NCBI GenBank assembly: GCA_022510745.1
Contig: JAFLSY010000001.1
Span: 297,042-361,041 of the forward strand
Reading direction: 5' to 3'
Source of the DNA: Lachnospiraceae bacterium
Lineage (GTDB): Bacteria > Bacillota > Clostridia > Lachnospirales > Lachnospiraceae
DNA length: 64,000 bases
Shown here: positions 54,615-62,838 of the stretch, piece by piece
Layout of the letters: each line of letters begins with the position of its first letter
Numbering within the stretch: position 1 is the stretch's first letter
Notes under the pieces: generated by a model
What the model saw: the letters and a program-made list of their open reading frames with translations, nothing else
Told to the model about the DNA's origin: nothing
The model's database searches: none
Position numbers and translations under genes: made by a program

Positions 54615-55961
54615 ATGGGAGAAAATGTTAAAACACAACAGGGCTGGCGTGCCAACAAATGGGTTCGTGCAGCTATTCCGGCGTTATTATTGCACTGCAG
54701 TATCGGTACGGTTTACTGCTGGTCCATCTTCAGTCAGGAAATTGCCGATTACATAGGCTTTTCCAAAGGTGCGACAGAGTGGGCGTTCAGCTTTGCGATC
54801 TTTTTCTTGGGTATGTCGGCGGCATTTTTAGGAAATGTGGTAGAGAAGGATATTCATAAATCCTCGCTGATCGCTACTATATGTTTTGCACTGGGTATGG
54901 CCGGAACGGGTTTCTTTATCTACTACGGAGGTCAGAATCCGGGTAATGTATTGGCGCTTATCGGTATTTATATATGCTATGGTTTTATTATGGGTATCGG
55001 TCTGGGTACGGGGTATTTATCCCCCGTTAAGACCCTGATGCTCTGGTTTGAGGACAGAAAAGGACTTGCTACCGGACTGGCAGTAGCGGGCTTCGGTGCG
55101 GCAAAAGCCATTGCCAGCCCGATCATGCAGGCCATGCTTGACAATCTGGGTGAGGGCGGTATCTACAAGATGTTCTTCATTTTGGCTGCGGTATATTTTG
55201 TGATGATGTTTGTAGGTCATCTGCTGCTTAAGAAGCCAGAAGGCTGGCATGAGCCCCAGAAGCAGGAAAAAGGTCAGGGTATGCTGGCGGTCATCAAGTC
55301 CAAGCCCATTGGCAACTATGTGGGAATCTGGCTGATGTTCTATATCAATATCACCTGCGGTCTGGCACTTATCTCTCAGGAGAAGATGATCGTAAAATGT
55401 ATCGGTCTGGCAGGTGTGGCAGGTATTATTTCCACGGTTTCCGCTATTTTTAATGCGGGAGGACGTCTGGGCTTCTCTGCATGGGCAGATACCATGAAGG
55501 ACAGAAATACCATCTACAAGCTGATTTTTATTCTTTCCATTGTCTTTACGGGATTGGTTATTTTAACTAGCGGTATTAAGAACGGGGAAGGCAATCTGTT
55601 CCTGATCGTTTTGGTGCTGGGTCTGATATTTGTTGTAAACGCAGGATACGGCGGCGGTTTCTCCAATGTGCCCACACTTTTGTCCGACCATTACGGCATG
55701 GGCAATATCAGCGCCATCCACGGTCTGACCCTTTCCGCATGGGCTTTTGCAGGACTTACCGGCAACCAGCTGGCTACATGGATTGTAAATACCTTCGGTA
55801 CGCCGGAAATGCATGGTGATATAGAGGTAAATCCTACCGGTTATCAGTATGTGCTGTATGCCACCATTGTACTCTATGTAATTTCCCTGGTTATCAGTCT
55901 GGTACTGGTAAAGCCCACGGATAAAGCGTTAGAGGCAAAGAAAGCTAAGAGCAATTCATAA
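54615..55961 (+). CDS. OFA-type MFS transporter (oxalate/formate antiporter family)
   Basis: A 448-residue transporter with 12 predicted helices. N-terminal WVRAAIPALLLHCSIGTVYCWSIF and the loop LMLWFEDRKGLATGLAVAGFGAAK are characteristic of the OFA subfamily of MFS proteins, which move organic anions such as oxalate, formate, pyruvate or lactate. The substrate here is unknown. The ATG at 54615 is preferred because AGAGGT lies 6 bases upstream; the frame extends to 54543 but would include the leader hairpins. It has its own promoter and terminator. Confidence 0.88.
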   Translation: MGENVKTQQGWRANKWVRAAIPALLLHCSIGTVYCWSIFSQEIADYIGFSKGATEWAFSFAIFFLGMSAAFLGNVVEKDIHKSSLIATICFALGMAGTGFFIYYGGQNPGNVLALIGIYICYGFIMGIGLGTGYLSPVKTLMLWFEDRKGLATGLAVAGFGAAKAIASPIMQAMLDNLGEGGIYKMFFILAAVYFVMMFVGHLLLKKPEGWHEPQKQEKGQGMLAVIKSKPIGNYVGIWLMFYINITCGLALISQEKMIVKCIGLAGVAGIISTVSAIFNAGGRLGFSAWADTMKDRNTIYKLIFILSIVFTGLVILTSGIKNGEGNLFLIVLVLGLIFVVNAGYGGGFSNVPTLLSDHYGMGNISAIHGLTLSAWAFAGLTGNQLATWIVNTFGTPEMHGDIEVNPTGYQYVLYATIVLYVISLVISLVLVKPTDKALEAKKAKSNS

Positions 55962-55980
55962 AGAGATTTACGAAAGCATG

Positions 55981-56019
55981 AAAGACCGATAGAAGCAGAC
56001 TGCTTTTATCGGTCTTTTT
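55981..56019 (+). terminator. Terminator after the MFS gene
   Basis: AAAGACCGATAGAAGCA (55981-55997) pairs with TGCTTTTATCGGTCTTT (56001-56017) with one G-U pair, followed by T's. It ends 15 bases before the next ATG. Confidence 0.85.
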
Positions 56020-56033
56020 AACAGGAGATACCT

Positions 56034-56762
56034 ATGAATCACTTTTTGATTTTAGCATTTTTATTTTTTATCGGTTCGGTAACGGGCTGGTTTTTGGAAC
56101 TGTTTTACAGACGTTTTAAGCGCTCAAATAAGGAGCATAAATGGGTAAATCCCGGTTTTTGTACCGGTCCTTACGTGCCATTATACGGTTTTGGGCTCTG
56201 TCTGTTGTATCTGGTTGCTTCGCTGGAAGATTACAGCCCTGTGCAGGATGTTTTTTGGAATAAGACCTTGCTCTTTATCATAATGGCGGTTGGTGCTACC
56301 GTAATAGAATATCTTGCAGGTATTCTTTGTGTCAAAGCATTCAAAGTACGACTGTGGGATTACAGTATGGAGTGGGGGAATCTGCAGGGGATCATCTGTC
56401 CTCGGTTTTCCTTTTTCTGGGCAGTATTGGGAGCGCTCTATTATTTTACTATTCATCCCCATATTCTGGATGCCCTAGACTGGCTCTCACGCAATCTGGG
56501 ATTTTCTTTCGTGATAGGTTTCTTTTTTGGAATCTTCATAATAGATGTGGTACACTCCGCACAGCTGATTGCCAAGCTGAAGCAGTTTGCGGAGGAGTAT
56601 GATGTTATCATACGTTACGAGCATTTGAAATCCCAAATCCGTGGTATCCAGGAGCGCAATGCTGTGAAACACTGGTTTTTCCGCCCCTTTTATTCTGGCC
56701 GTCCACTCAATGAACATTTAAAAGAAATGCTGGAATTTTTTGAAAAAAGGATAAAATCATGA
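56034..56762 (+). CDS. CmpB-like (PF06541 type) membrane protein
   Basis: A 242-residue integral membrane protein annotated in related genomes as a putative ABC transporter permease, though it lacks an EAA loop and its function is unknown. Five to six helices are visible. Family signatures are FFIGSVTGWFLELFYRR (about 16-32), NPGFCTGPYVPLYGFG and LWDYSMEWGNLQGIICPRFS. The C-terminal 60 residues are charged and cytoplasmic. AACAGGAGATACC precedes the start. A terminator shared with typA follows. Confidence 0.8.
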   Translation: MNHFLILAFLFFIGSVTGWFLELFYRRFKRSNKEHKWVNPGFCTGPYVPLYGFGLCLLYLVASLEDYSPVQDVFWNKTLLFIIMAVGATVIEYLAGILCVKAFKVRLWDYSMEWGNLQGIICPRFSFFWAVLGALYYFTIHPHILDALDWLSRNLGFSFVIGFFFGIFIIDVVHSAQLIAKLKQFAEEYDVIIRYEHLKSQIRGIQERNAVKHWFFRPFYSGRPLNEHLKEMLEFFEKRIKS

Positions 56763-56792
56763 TCATTCGTGGAGAATGGTAGAAGATATGAG

Positions 56793-56837
56793 TAGAGGGA
56801 ACTTTTTAATTTAAATTTCATTAAAAAGTTCCCTCTA
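56793..56837. terminator. Bidirectional terminator between CmpB-like gene and typA
   Basis: A perfect 18-bp stem, TAGAGGGAACTTTTTAAT (56793-56810) with ATTAAAAAGTTCCCTCTA (56820-56837), and a 9-base loop. Confidence 0.85.
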
Positions 56838-56870
56838 TTGCTCCTTATGCTTACAGTATCTGTATAATGT

Positions 56871-58706
56871 TTATTGCGTCTTTTTCATGGCGGCCCGCTT
56901 TCTTAAAGTGGGATCTAAAATTTTCTTGCGGATGCGCAGGGAAGAGGGTGTGACCTCCAAAAGCTCATCCGTGTCGATGAAATCCAGACATTGCTCCATA
57001 CTCATAAGTTTAGGAGGCACCAGGCGCAGCGCTTCGTCCGCACTGGAGGAGCGGGTATTGGTCAGCTGTTTCTTCTTGCAGACATTGACTTCAATATCCT
57101 CGCCGCGGCCGTTGCTGCCGATGACCATGCCGGAGTATACTTTTACGCCGGGGCCGATAAAGAGAGTCCCGCGCTCCTGAGCATTGAAAAGTCCATAGGT
57201 GATGGATTCTCCGGTTTCAAAAGCAATCAAGGAGCCCTGCTTTCTATACTGGATATCTCCCTTGTAAGGACCGTAGCCGTCAAACACGGAGTTCATGATG
57301 CCGTTTCCCTTGGTATCGGTCATAAAATCCCCGCGATAGCCGATTAAGCCTCTGGAGGGAATGGAGAATTCCAGACGGGTATAGCCGCCGGTACCGGTGC
57401 CCATGTTGCGCAGTTCTCCTTTACGCTGGCTGAGCTTTTCTATGACCACGCCGGCATATTCCTCCGGTACATCAATATAGGTCAGTTCCATGGGCTCTAA
57501 ACGTTTGCCGCATTCATCGGTCTTATACAGTACTTCCGCTTTGCTCACCGCAAATTCAAAACCTTCCCTGCGCATATTTTCAATCAGGACGGAGAGATGC
57601 AGTTCGCCTCGTCCGGACACCTTGAATGAATCTGTGGATTCTGTTTCCTCTACACGCAGAGACACATCCGTATTCAATTCCCGAAAGAGCCTGTCGCGAA
57701 TATGGCGGCTTGTAATAAATTTACCTTCCTGACCTGCTAAGGGCGAGTCGTTTACCATGAAATGCATGGCAATGGTGGGCTCGCTGATTTTTTGAAAAGG
57801 AATAGGCTCAATGTGTTCAGGAGAGCAGAGGGTATCGCCGATGTGAATATCCGCAATACCGGAGATGGCCACAATGGAGCCAATGCGGGCTTCCTTTACT
57901 TCTACTTTGTTTAAACCGTCAAATTCATAAAGTTTACTGATTTTAACTTTTTTCTGTTTTTCCGGGTCATGGGCGTTGCAGAGGACGACCTCTTGACCTA
58001 CCGCAATATGTCCGTTGTCCACTTTGCCCACACCGATACGGCCTACATACTCGTTGTAGTCAATGGTACTGATGAGTACCTGAGTGCCGGCCTCGGGATC
58101 ACCCTCGGGAGCCGGAATATAATCCAAAATGGTATCGAACAGGGGCTTCATATCTCTATTTTTTACAGTCAGATTTAAAGTGGCGCTGCCGGTCTTTGCA
58201 GATGCATAGACGAAAGGACAGTCAAGCTGTGCGTCATCGGCCTCCAAATCCAGAAAGAGTTCCAGTACCTCGTCCACTACCTCCAAAGGTCTGGCCTCAG
58301 GGCGATCGATCTTATTGACACAGACAATGACCGGAAGCTTTAGCTCCAGAGCCTTCCTCAACACGAATTTGGTCTGGGGCATGGGACCTTCAAAAGCATC
58401 CACCACAAGAATGACGCCGTTTACCATCTTCAAAACCCGTTCCACTTCGCCGCCGAAATCCGCATGGCCCGGGGTGTCAATGATATTGATCTTGGTATTT
58501 TTATAGGTTACGGCAGTGTTTTTGGATAGGATGGTAATGCCGCGTTCTCTCTCAATATCGTTGGAATCCATGACGCGTTCCGCCACTTCCTGATTTTCCC
58601 TGAAAACGCCGCTCTGCTTTAGCAGTTCATCCACCAGCGTGGTCTTGCCGTGGTCAACATGAGCAATAATAGCCACGTTTCTGACATCTTCTCTTTTTTG
58701 CTGCAT
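56871..58706 (-). CDS. typA: Ribosome-associated GTPase TypA/BipA
   Basis: A 611-residue translational GTPase involved in ribosome assembly and stress adaptation. G motifs are AHVDHGKT (15-22), RGIT (55-58), DTPGHADFGG (77-86) and NKID (131-134). The EF-G-like C-terminal domains and the TypA-specific end (GRGEDIEVNVCKKK, SSSADEALRL) are present. Length is normal. AAAGGAG precedes the ATG. It is a single gene, divergent from the SSB-like gene. Confidence 0.97.
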   Translation of the reverse strand: MQQKREDVRNVAIIAHVDHGKTTLVDELLKQSGVFRENQEVAERVMDSNDIERERGITILSKNTAVTYKNTKINIIDTPGHADFGGEVERVLKMVNGVILVVDAFEGPMPQTKFVLRKALELKLPVIVCVNKIDRPEARPLEVVDEVLELFLDLEADDAQLDCPFVYASAKTGSATLNLTVKNRDMKPLFDTILDYIPAPEGDPEAGTQVLISTIDYNEYVGRIGVGKVDNGHIAVGQEVVLCNAHDPEKQKKVKISKLYEFDGLNKVEVKEARIGSIVAISGIADIHIGDTLCSPEHIEPIPFQKISEPTIAMHFMVNDSPLAGQEGKFITSRHIRDRLFRELNTDVSLRVEETESTDSFKVSGRGELHLSVLIENMRREGFEFAVSKAEVLYKTDECGKRLEPMELTYIDVPEEYAGVVIEKLSQRKGELRNMGTGTGGYTRLEFSIPSRGLIGYRGDFMTDTKGNGIMNSVFDGYGPYKGDIQYRKQGSLIAFETGESITYGLFNAQERGTLFIGPGVKVYSGMVIGSNGRGEDIEVNVCKKKQLTNTRSSSADEALRLVPPKLMSMEQCLDFIDTDELLEVTPSSLRIRKKILDPTLRKRAAMKKTQ

Positions 58707-58941
58707 AAAAACTCCTTTATTTATCTTTGCAATTAGGATGGACCAAATCCACCCCTTTCAAAACTGTTACAGTATAGCACTATTTGTCGTGAGAAGCAAG
58801 AAAAAACAGATAGAAGGCGGACTTTGTCAATACTTTGCGGTGAAAAGTTGTGTTATTCGGCCAAAATTTAGAGTATATATAATAGTACATTACAGGCTTT
58901 TTGCCGGAAAAATTCTTAAATGTAAGAAAAGGAGAACAGGT

Positions 58942-59589
58942 ATGACAGATAAGGTTATTGAAAACAATCAGGTAACGATTATGGGAGAAATTGTGAGTAA
59001 TTTTTCTTATAGTCATGAAATTTTCGGAGAAGGCTTTTACATGGTAGATGTAAAAGTACAGCGGCTGAGTGATTCCTTCGATGTGATCCCCATGATGGTA
59101 TCGGAGCGCCTGATTGACGTATCCGCGGACTATCGGGGGTATTTTGTTGAGGTGAGCGGACAGTTCCGCTCCTACAACAGACACGAGGAAAGGAAGAACA
59201 GACTGGTATTATCCGTATTTGCAAGGGAAATTGTCTTTGTGGAAGAAATTGAAGAGAGCGCAAAGACCAACCAGATTTTTCTGGACGGCTATATCTGCAA
59301 GGTTCCCATTTACAGAAAAACACCTTTGGGAAGAGAAATCGCGGACTTGCTGTTAGCTGTGAACCGTCCTTATGGGAAATCCGACTATATTCCTTGTATC
59401 TGCTGGGGAAGAAACGCCCGTTTTGCAAGTGGCTTTGAAGTAGGGGAGCGCTGCAGTGTCTGGGGACGTATCCAGAGCAGGGAGTATATGAAAAAAATAG
59501 ATGAAGAGCAGGTAGAAAAAAGAGTGGCCTACGAGGTTTCCGTAAGTAAACTGGAAATTGTGCGGGAAGAGGAAAGACAGCTGCTGTAG
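58942..59589 (+). CDS. SSB-like protein with two OB-fold domains
   Basis: A 215-residue protein resembling single-stranded DNA-binding proteins. Residues about 8-95 and 107-207 each look like an OB fold. The second contains FLDGYICK, RTPLGREIADLLLAVNR-like text (KTPLGREIADLLLAVNR) and SDYIPCICWGRNA, closely matching SSB cores. There is no acidic SSB C-terminal tail, so it is not the main SSB. A duplex OB arrangement in one chain differs from tetrameric SSBs. Start 58942 is chosen for AAGGAGAAC upstream; the frame reaches back to 58738 without a good start. Function is unknown beyond probable nucleic-acid binding. Confidence 0.8.
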   Translation: MTDKVIENNQVTIMGEIVSNFSYSHEIFGEGFYMVDVKVQRLSDSFDVIPMMVSERLIDVSADYRGYFVEVSGQFRSYNRHEERKNRLVLSVFAREIVFVEEIEESAKTNQIFLDGYICKVPIYRKTPLGREIADLLLAVNRPYGKSDYIPCICWGRNARFASGFEVGERCSVWGRIQSREYMKKIDEEQVEKRVAYEVSVSKLEIVREEERQLL

Positions 59590-59607
59590 GGGATTAGACG
59601 GGGCAGG

Positions 59608-59636
59608 TTGTAAAATTTTGGAAATTATGATATGAT
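59608..59636 (+). promoter_or_regulatory. Promoter of the corrinoid adenosyltransferase-like gene
   Basis: TTGTAA (59608-59613), a 17-base spacer and TATGAT (59631-59636). Confidence 0.55.
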
Positions 59637-59708
59637 GGCTTTACTCAAGATATGAAACAGCTTGTTAATGAAAAACGTCAGATACATAACGGAGAAAGGT
59701 TATACATT

Positions 59709-60212
59709 ATGGAAAAAGGCATGATTCATATTTATACCGGTGATGGAAGAGGAAAGTCGCCGGCCGCGCTGGGCAGAGCCCTGCAGGCCGCCGCAAGCGG
59801 AGAGCAGGTAGTGATTATCCAGTTTTTAAAAGGTAAGGGGCTGGATGATTCTGAATTTGTGCGCAGGCTGGAGCCGGAAATCAAATTATTCCGCTTTGAA
59901 AAGTCTGATGAAATCTATGAAGAACTGCCGGAGCAGAAAAAAGCAGAAGAGATCATGAATATCCGCAACGGTATGAATTTCGCTAAGAAGGTATTGACAA
60001 CGGGCGAATGTAATCTTTTGATCTTGGATGAAGTTTTGGGACTGTTGGATAAGAGTATCATTGAAACAGAAGATTTAAAGACGCTGTTGGAATCGAGAGG
60101 GGATACGAATGTTATTCTGACCGGTATTGCGTTAAACGATGAAGTATGTATGCTGGCAGATGAGGTGTCCAAGATCGAAACCCTGAAATTTAAAACCTTT
60201 CCTGCAGGTTGA
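59709..60212 (+). CDS. Cob(I)alamin adenosyltransferase-like protein (CobO/BtuR type)
   Basis: A 167-residue P-loop protein. CobO-type enzymes transfer adenosyl from ATP to cob(I)alamin or precursors. The N-terminal IHIYTGDGRGKSPAALGRA matches the family, but the usual GxGKGKT loop reads GDGRGKS (residues 11-17). The Walker B-like LLILDEVLG is present. Length is short for the family but acceptable. Start 59709 is preferred because AGAAAGG lies upstream; the frame opens at 59652. No other cobalamin genes are adjacent. Cobalt supply from the cbiMQO operon would fit. The stop overlaps the promoter of the lysine riboswitch. Confidence 0.82.
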   Translation: MEKGMIHIYTGDGRGKSPAALGRALQAAASGEQVVIIQFLKGKGLDDSEFVRRLEPEIKLFRFEKSDEIYEELPEQKKAEEIMNIRNGMNFAKKVLTTGECNLLILDEVLGLLDKSIIETEDLKTLLESRGDTNVILTGIALNDEVCMLADEVSKIETLKFKTFPAG

Positions 60213-60237
60213 CAGCGGATAAAATAGATGATATGAT
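60209..60237 (+). promoter_or_regulatory. Promoter of the lysine riboswitch-dapA transcript
   Basis: TTGACA (60209-60214), a 17-base spacer and TATGAT (60232-60237). The -35 box overlaps the stop codon of the preceding gene. Confidence 0.75.
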
Positions 60238-60240
60238 AGA

Positions 60241-60456
60241 GAACAAAGATAGAGGTTGCGTGTTTCAAGAGTAGTTCTTCCAATGTGGCAGGCACAGATG
60301 CGGGAGGAGGAAAGGGGAAGACGCCGAAAGAGGAGATGACCTGTCAGTCGATTCTTGGGCATACAGTGAAGAACTGTATGACTGTCATCTAGGATTTAGA
60401 TGGGGCGCTATCGGGATGGAGAAAGTAACCGGCCTCATTTTATGGGCCGGTTTTTT
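60241..60456 (+). promoter_or_regulatory. Lysine riboswitch (L-box) with terminator
   Basis: Conserved L-box parts are AGATAGAGGTTGCG (60248-60261), AAGAGTAG (60267-60274), GGAAAGGGGAAGACGCCGAA (60309-60328) and ACAGTGAAGAACTGT (60363-60377). The terminator pairs AACCGGCC (60427-60434) with GGCCGGTT (60445-60452) and ends in T's (60451-60456). Lysine binding should stop transcription before dapA, the first step of its own pathway branch. Confidence 0.9.
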
Positions 60457-60514
60457 AGTGCCCAGAAGAAAAGGTACATAGGGAAAAGTTCCCGCATATT
60501 AAGGAGGAAAAGAG

Positions 60515-61399
60515 ATGTCAATTTTTAAGGGGGCTGGTGTTGCTATTGTGACACCCATGAAGGAAAATGGCGAGGTAAATTACGAAAGCTTTGCAAAGCT
60601 GATCGAGTTTCAGATTGCGAACGGCACGGATGCTATCATCGTGTGCGGTACCACGGGTGAGTCGTCCACCTTATCCCATGAAGAGCATCTGGAGGTAATC
60701 AGGTATTGTACGGAAAAGGTAGCCCACAGAGTTCCGGTGGTTGCCGGAACGGGCTCTAACAGTACGGAAACCGCTGTATATCTGTCCACTGAGGCGGAGA
60801 AATTTGGTGTGGACGGACTGCTTTTGGTTTCACCTTACTATAATAAGGCTACTCAAAACGGCCTGTATACGCATTTTAAGACCATTGCGGATTCGGTGAA
60901 GATTCCCGTTATTCTTTATAATGTACCCAGCCGTACGGGCTGTAATATTTTACCTGAAACAGTAGTCCGGCTGTGCAGTGATGTGGAGAACATCGTGGGT
61001 GTGAAAGAAGCCAGCGGCAATATCAGCCAGATTGCGAGACTGGCTGCCATGGCGAAAGGAAAGGTGGATATTTATTCCGGCAACGACGATCAGATCGTAC
61101 CGGTTCTTTCCCTGGGAGGTATCGGCGTTATTTCCGTACTTTCCAATGTAGCGCCTAAGGAAACCCACGATATCTGTGAGAAGTATTTTAACGGAGACTC
61201 AAAAGGAAGTACAGAACTGCAGTTAAAGGCGATGGAGCTTTGCGACGCGCTGTTCTGTGAAGTAAACCCCATTCCGGTAAAGAAAGCCCTCAATCTGATG
61301 GGGAAGGAAGCTGGTAGCTTAAGACTGCCTTTGACCGAGATGGAAGAGGCCAATGCGGCAAAGCTGGAAAAGGCTATGCGCAATTTCGGTATTCTGTAG
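60515..61399 (+). CDS. dapA: 4-hydroxy-tetrahydrodipicolinate synthase
   Basis: Condenses pyruvate with aspartate semialdehyde, the first committed step to lysine and diaminopimelate. It is a 294-residue TIM barrel with GTTGESSTL for substrate binding, Tyr135 in YNVPSRTG, and Schiff-base Lys164 in VGVKEASGN. AAGGAGG precedes the ATG. It is controlled by the lysine riboswitch just upstream, and dapB follows after 11 bases. Confidence 0.97.
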   Translation: MSIFKGAGVAIVTPMKENGEVNYESFAKLIEFQIANGTDAIIVCGTTGESSTLSHEEHLEVIRYCTEKVAHRVPVVAGTGSNSTETAVYLSTEAEKFGVDGLLLVSPYYNKATQNGLYTHFKTIADSVKIPVILYNVPSRTGCNILPETVVRLCSDVENIVGVKEASGNISQIARLAAMAKGKVDIYSGNDDQIVPVLSLGGIGVISVLSNVAPKETHDICEKYFNGDSKGSTELQLKAMELCDALFCEVNPIPVKKALNLMGKEAGSLRLPLTEMEEANAAKLEKAMRNFGIL

Positions 61400-61410
61400 A
61401 GGAGAGACTT

Positions 61411-62181
61411 ATGTATAGATTGATTATGCACGGATGCAACGGAAAAATGGGGCAGGTAATTTCCGGCCTGGTTGCAGAAGATGAGGAAGCCTGCATTGTG
61501 GCGGGTATAGACTGCATGGATGACGGACACAACAGCTATCCTGTCTTTACCGATATTGAAAGCTGTGATGTGGAAGCGGATGCCTTGATTGATTTCAGCG
61601 CGGCGACGGCTGTGGATGCACTGCTTGATTTTTGCGAAAAACGCAAGCTCCCCTGCGTGCTGTGTACGACCGGGCTGTCCGAGGAGCAGTTAAAGCGGGT
61701 GGAAAAACTGGCTGAAACCACGGCAGTTTTGCGGTCCGCGAATATGTCCTTAGGCATCAATTTACTTTTAAAATTATTAAAAGAGGCTGCAGAGGTTTTA
61801 GCTTCGGCAGGTTTTGATATCGAGGTTGTGGAAAAGCATCACAACCAGAAGGTGGACGCACCCAGCGGTACTGCACTTGCGTTAGCCGATTCCATCAATG
61901 AGGAATGTAACGGCGCTTATGAGTATGTGTATGACCGGAGTAAAGTACGCAGGAAACGTGCCAAAAAGGAAATCGGTATATCTGCTGTCCGCGGCGGAAC
62001 CATTGTAGGAGAGCATGATGTGATTTTTGCGGGAGCCGATGAGGTAGTAACTTTTTCCCATACGGCTTATTCTAAGGCGGTATTTGGCAAAGGCGCCATT
62101 CAGGCGGCTAAGTTTTTGGCGGGTAAACCCGCGGGACTCTACAATATGAGTGCAGTGATCGATGAGGCAGGTCAGATCTGA
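61411..62181 (+). CDS. dapB: 4-hydroxy-tetrahydrodipicolinate reductase
   Basis: Reduces the DapA product with NAD(P)H. It has 256 residues, a normal length. The N-terminal HGCNGKMGQ binds cofactor, and the family signature EVVEKHHNQKVDAPSGTAL carries the catalytic His and the Lys. The C-terminal segment GKPAGLYNMSAV is also typical. AGGAGAG lies before the ATG. It is co-transcribed with dapA and ends at a bidirectional terminator. Confidence 0.97.
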   Translation: MYRLIMHGCNGKMGQVISGLVAEDEEACIVAGIDCMDDGHNSYPVFTDIESCDVEADALIDFSAATAVDALLDFCEKRKLPCVLCTTGLSEEQLKRVEKLAETTAVLRSANMSLGINLLLKLLKEAAEVLASAGFDIEVVEKHHNQKVDAPSGTALALADSINEECNGAYEYVYDRSKVRRKRAKKEIGISAVRGGTIVGEHDVIFAGADEVVTFSHTAYSKAVFGKGAIQAAKFLAGKPAGLYNMSAVIDEAGQI

Positions 62182-62193
62182 TCAAAAAACAAC

Positions 62194-62226
62194 CGAAGCA
62201 GGCAAATGCCTGCTTCGACTGCTTTT
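62194..62226. terminator. Bidirectional terminator after dapB
   Basis: CGAAGCAGGC (62194-62203) pairs with GCCTGCTTCG (62208-62217). T5 follows on the plus strand (62222-62226) and a T-run (complement of 62183-62189) on the minus strand, serving the convergent lipoprotein gene. Confidence 0.8.
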
Positions 62227-62231
62227 TGTGG

Positions 62232-62672
62232 TTAACGGCCCATAGCGCCTGTACCGGCGTTAGAAGAGTTTCCGTTTCCGGTGCCTGTAACGTCGTTGGT
62301 AATATCAGATATGCCATCGCCGATATCGTTGAAAATATCGCCTACGGTATTGCCTGCATCATTCAGTGCGCCGTTAACGCCATTGCTTCTACCGGTGCCG
62401 CTGTTAGTGGTATTGCCATTAGTGGTGTTACCGTTAGTGGTATTACCACGAGTGGTATTACCACTTGTGCTGCCGTTATTGGTGTTACCGTTAGTGCTAT
62501 TGCCATTGGTGCCATTGTAATTGCCGCTTCCCGTACCGCCTACATTGCTTTCGTTGGTGGTGCTGCCGGCCATATTGTTGCCATTGTTCATAGAACCGCT
62601 GCCACATGCTGTCAGAGCACATGCGCTCATGACTGCTAAGCAGAGTATTGTTGTCTTCATTTTTATTTTCAT
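62232..62672 (-). CDS. Asn/Thr/Gly-rich low-complexity lipoprotein
   Basis: A 146-residue lipoprotein. The signal peptide ends with lipobox LTAC (Cys about residue 23). The mature part is dominated by Asn, Gly, Thr and Ser, with NGNTT-type hexapeptide repeats at about 60-95, and then a less repetitive tail (VNGALNDAGNTVGDIFNDIGDGISDI). Function is unknown; such proteins may act as flexible surface spacers. AAGGGGTGAT precedes the ATG. The repetitive coding DNA could change length by slippage. Confidence 0.75.
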   Translation of the reverse strand: MKIKMKTTILCLAVMSACALTACGSGSMNNGNNMAGSTTNESNVGGTGSGNYNGTNGNSTNGNTNNGSTSGNTTRGNTTNGNTTNGNTTNSGTGRSNGVNGALNDAGNTVGDIFNDIGDGISDITNDVTGTGNGNSSNAGTGAMGR

Positions 62673-62806
62673 AATATCACCCCTTTTATAAAATAAATAT
62701 CAGACGTTAGTATTGTGTGCAGTGAAATTTAATTTATGCAAAGCAGTAGTCAAAAAAAATTTTTTATTATAAAATGTAAAAAAGTGAAAAAATAGGGAGG
62801 AAAAGG

Positions 62807-62833
62807 TTGAAAAGCATCATTTTCAATCTTTAA
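62807..62833 (+). CDS. Possible 8-codon leader peptide before hisA
   Basis: TTG at 62807 follows AGGGAGG by 6 bases and reads MKSIIFNL before TAA (62831-62833). The hisA ATG comes 5 bases later. It would explain how hisA, which lacks an adjacent ribosome-binding site, is started. The region also folds as a hairpin (GGTTGAAAA with TTTTCAATC). Confidence 0.35.
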   Translation: MKSIIFNL

Positions 62834-62838
62834 ATAAA

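Noticed and set aside
62380..62520. Short direct repeats as a CRISPR or origin iteron array
   Set aside because: They are the coding DNA of the NGNTT hexapeptide repeats in a lipoprotein with a proper signal peptide.
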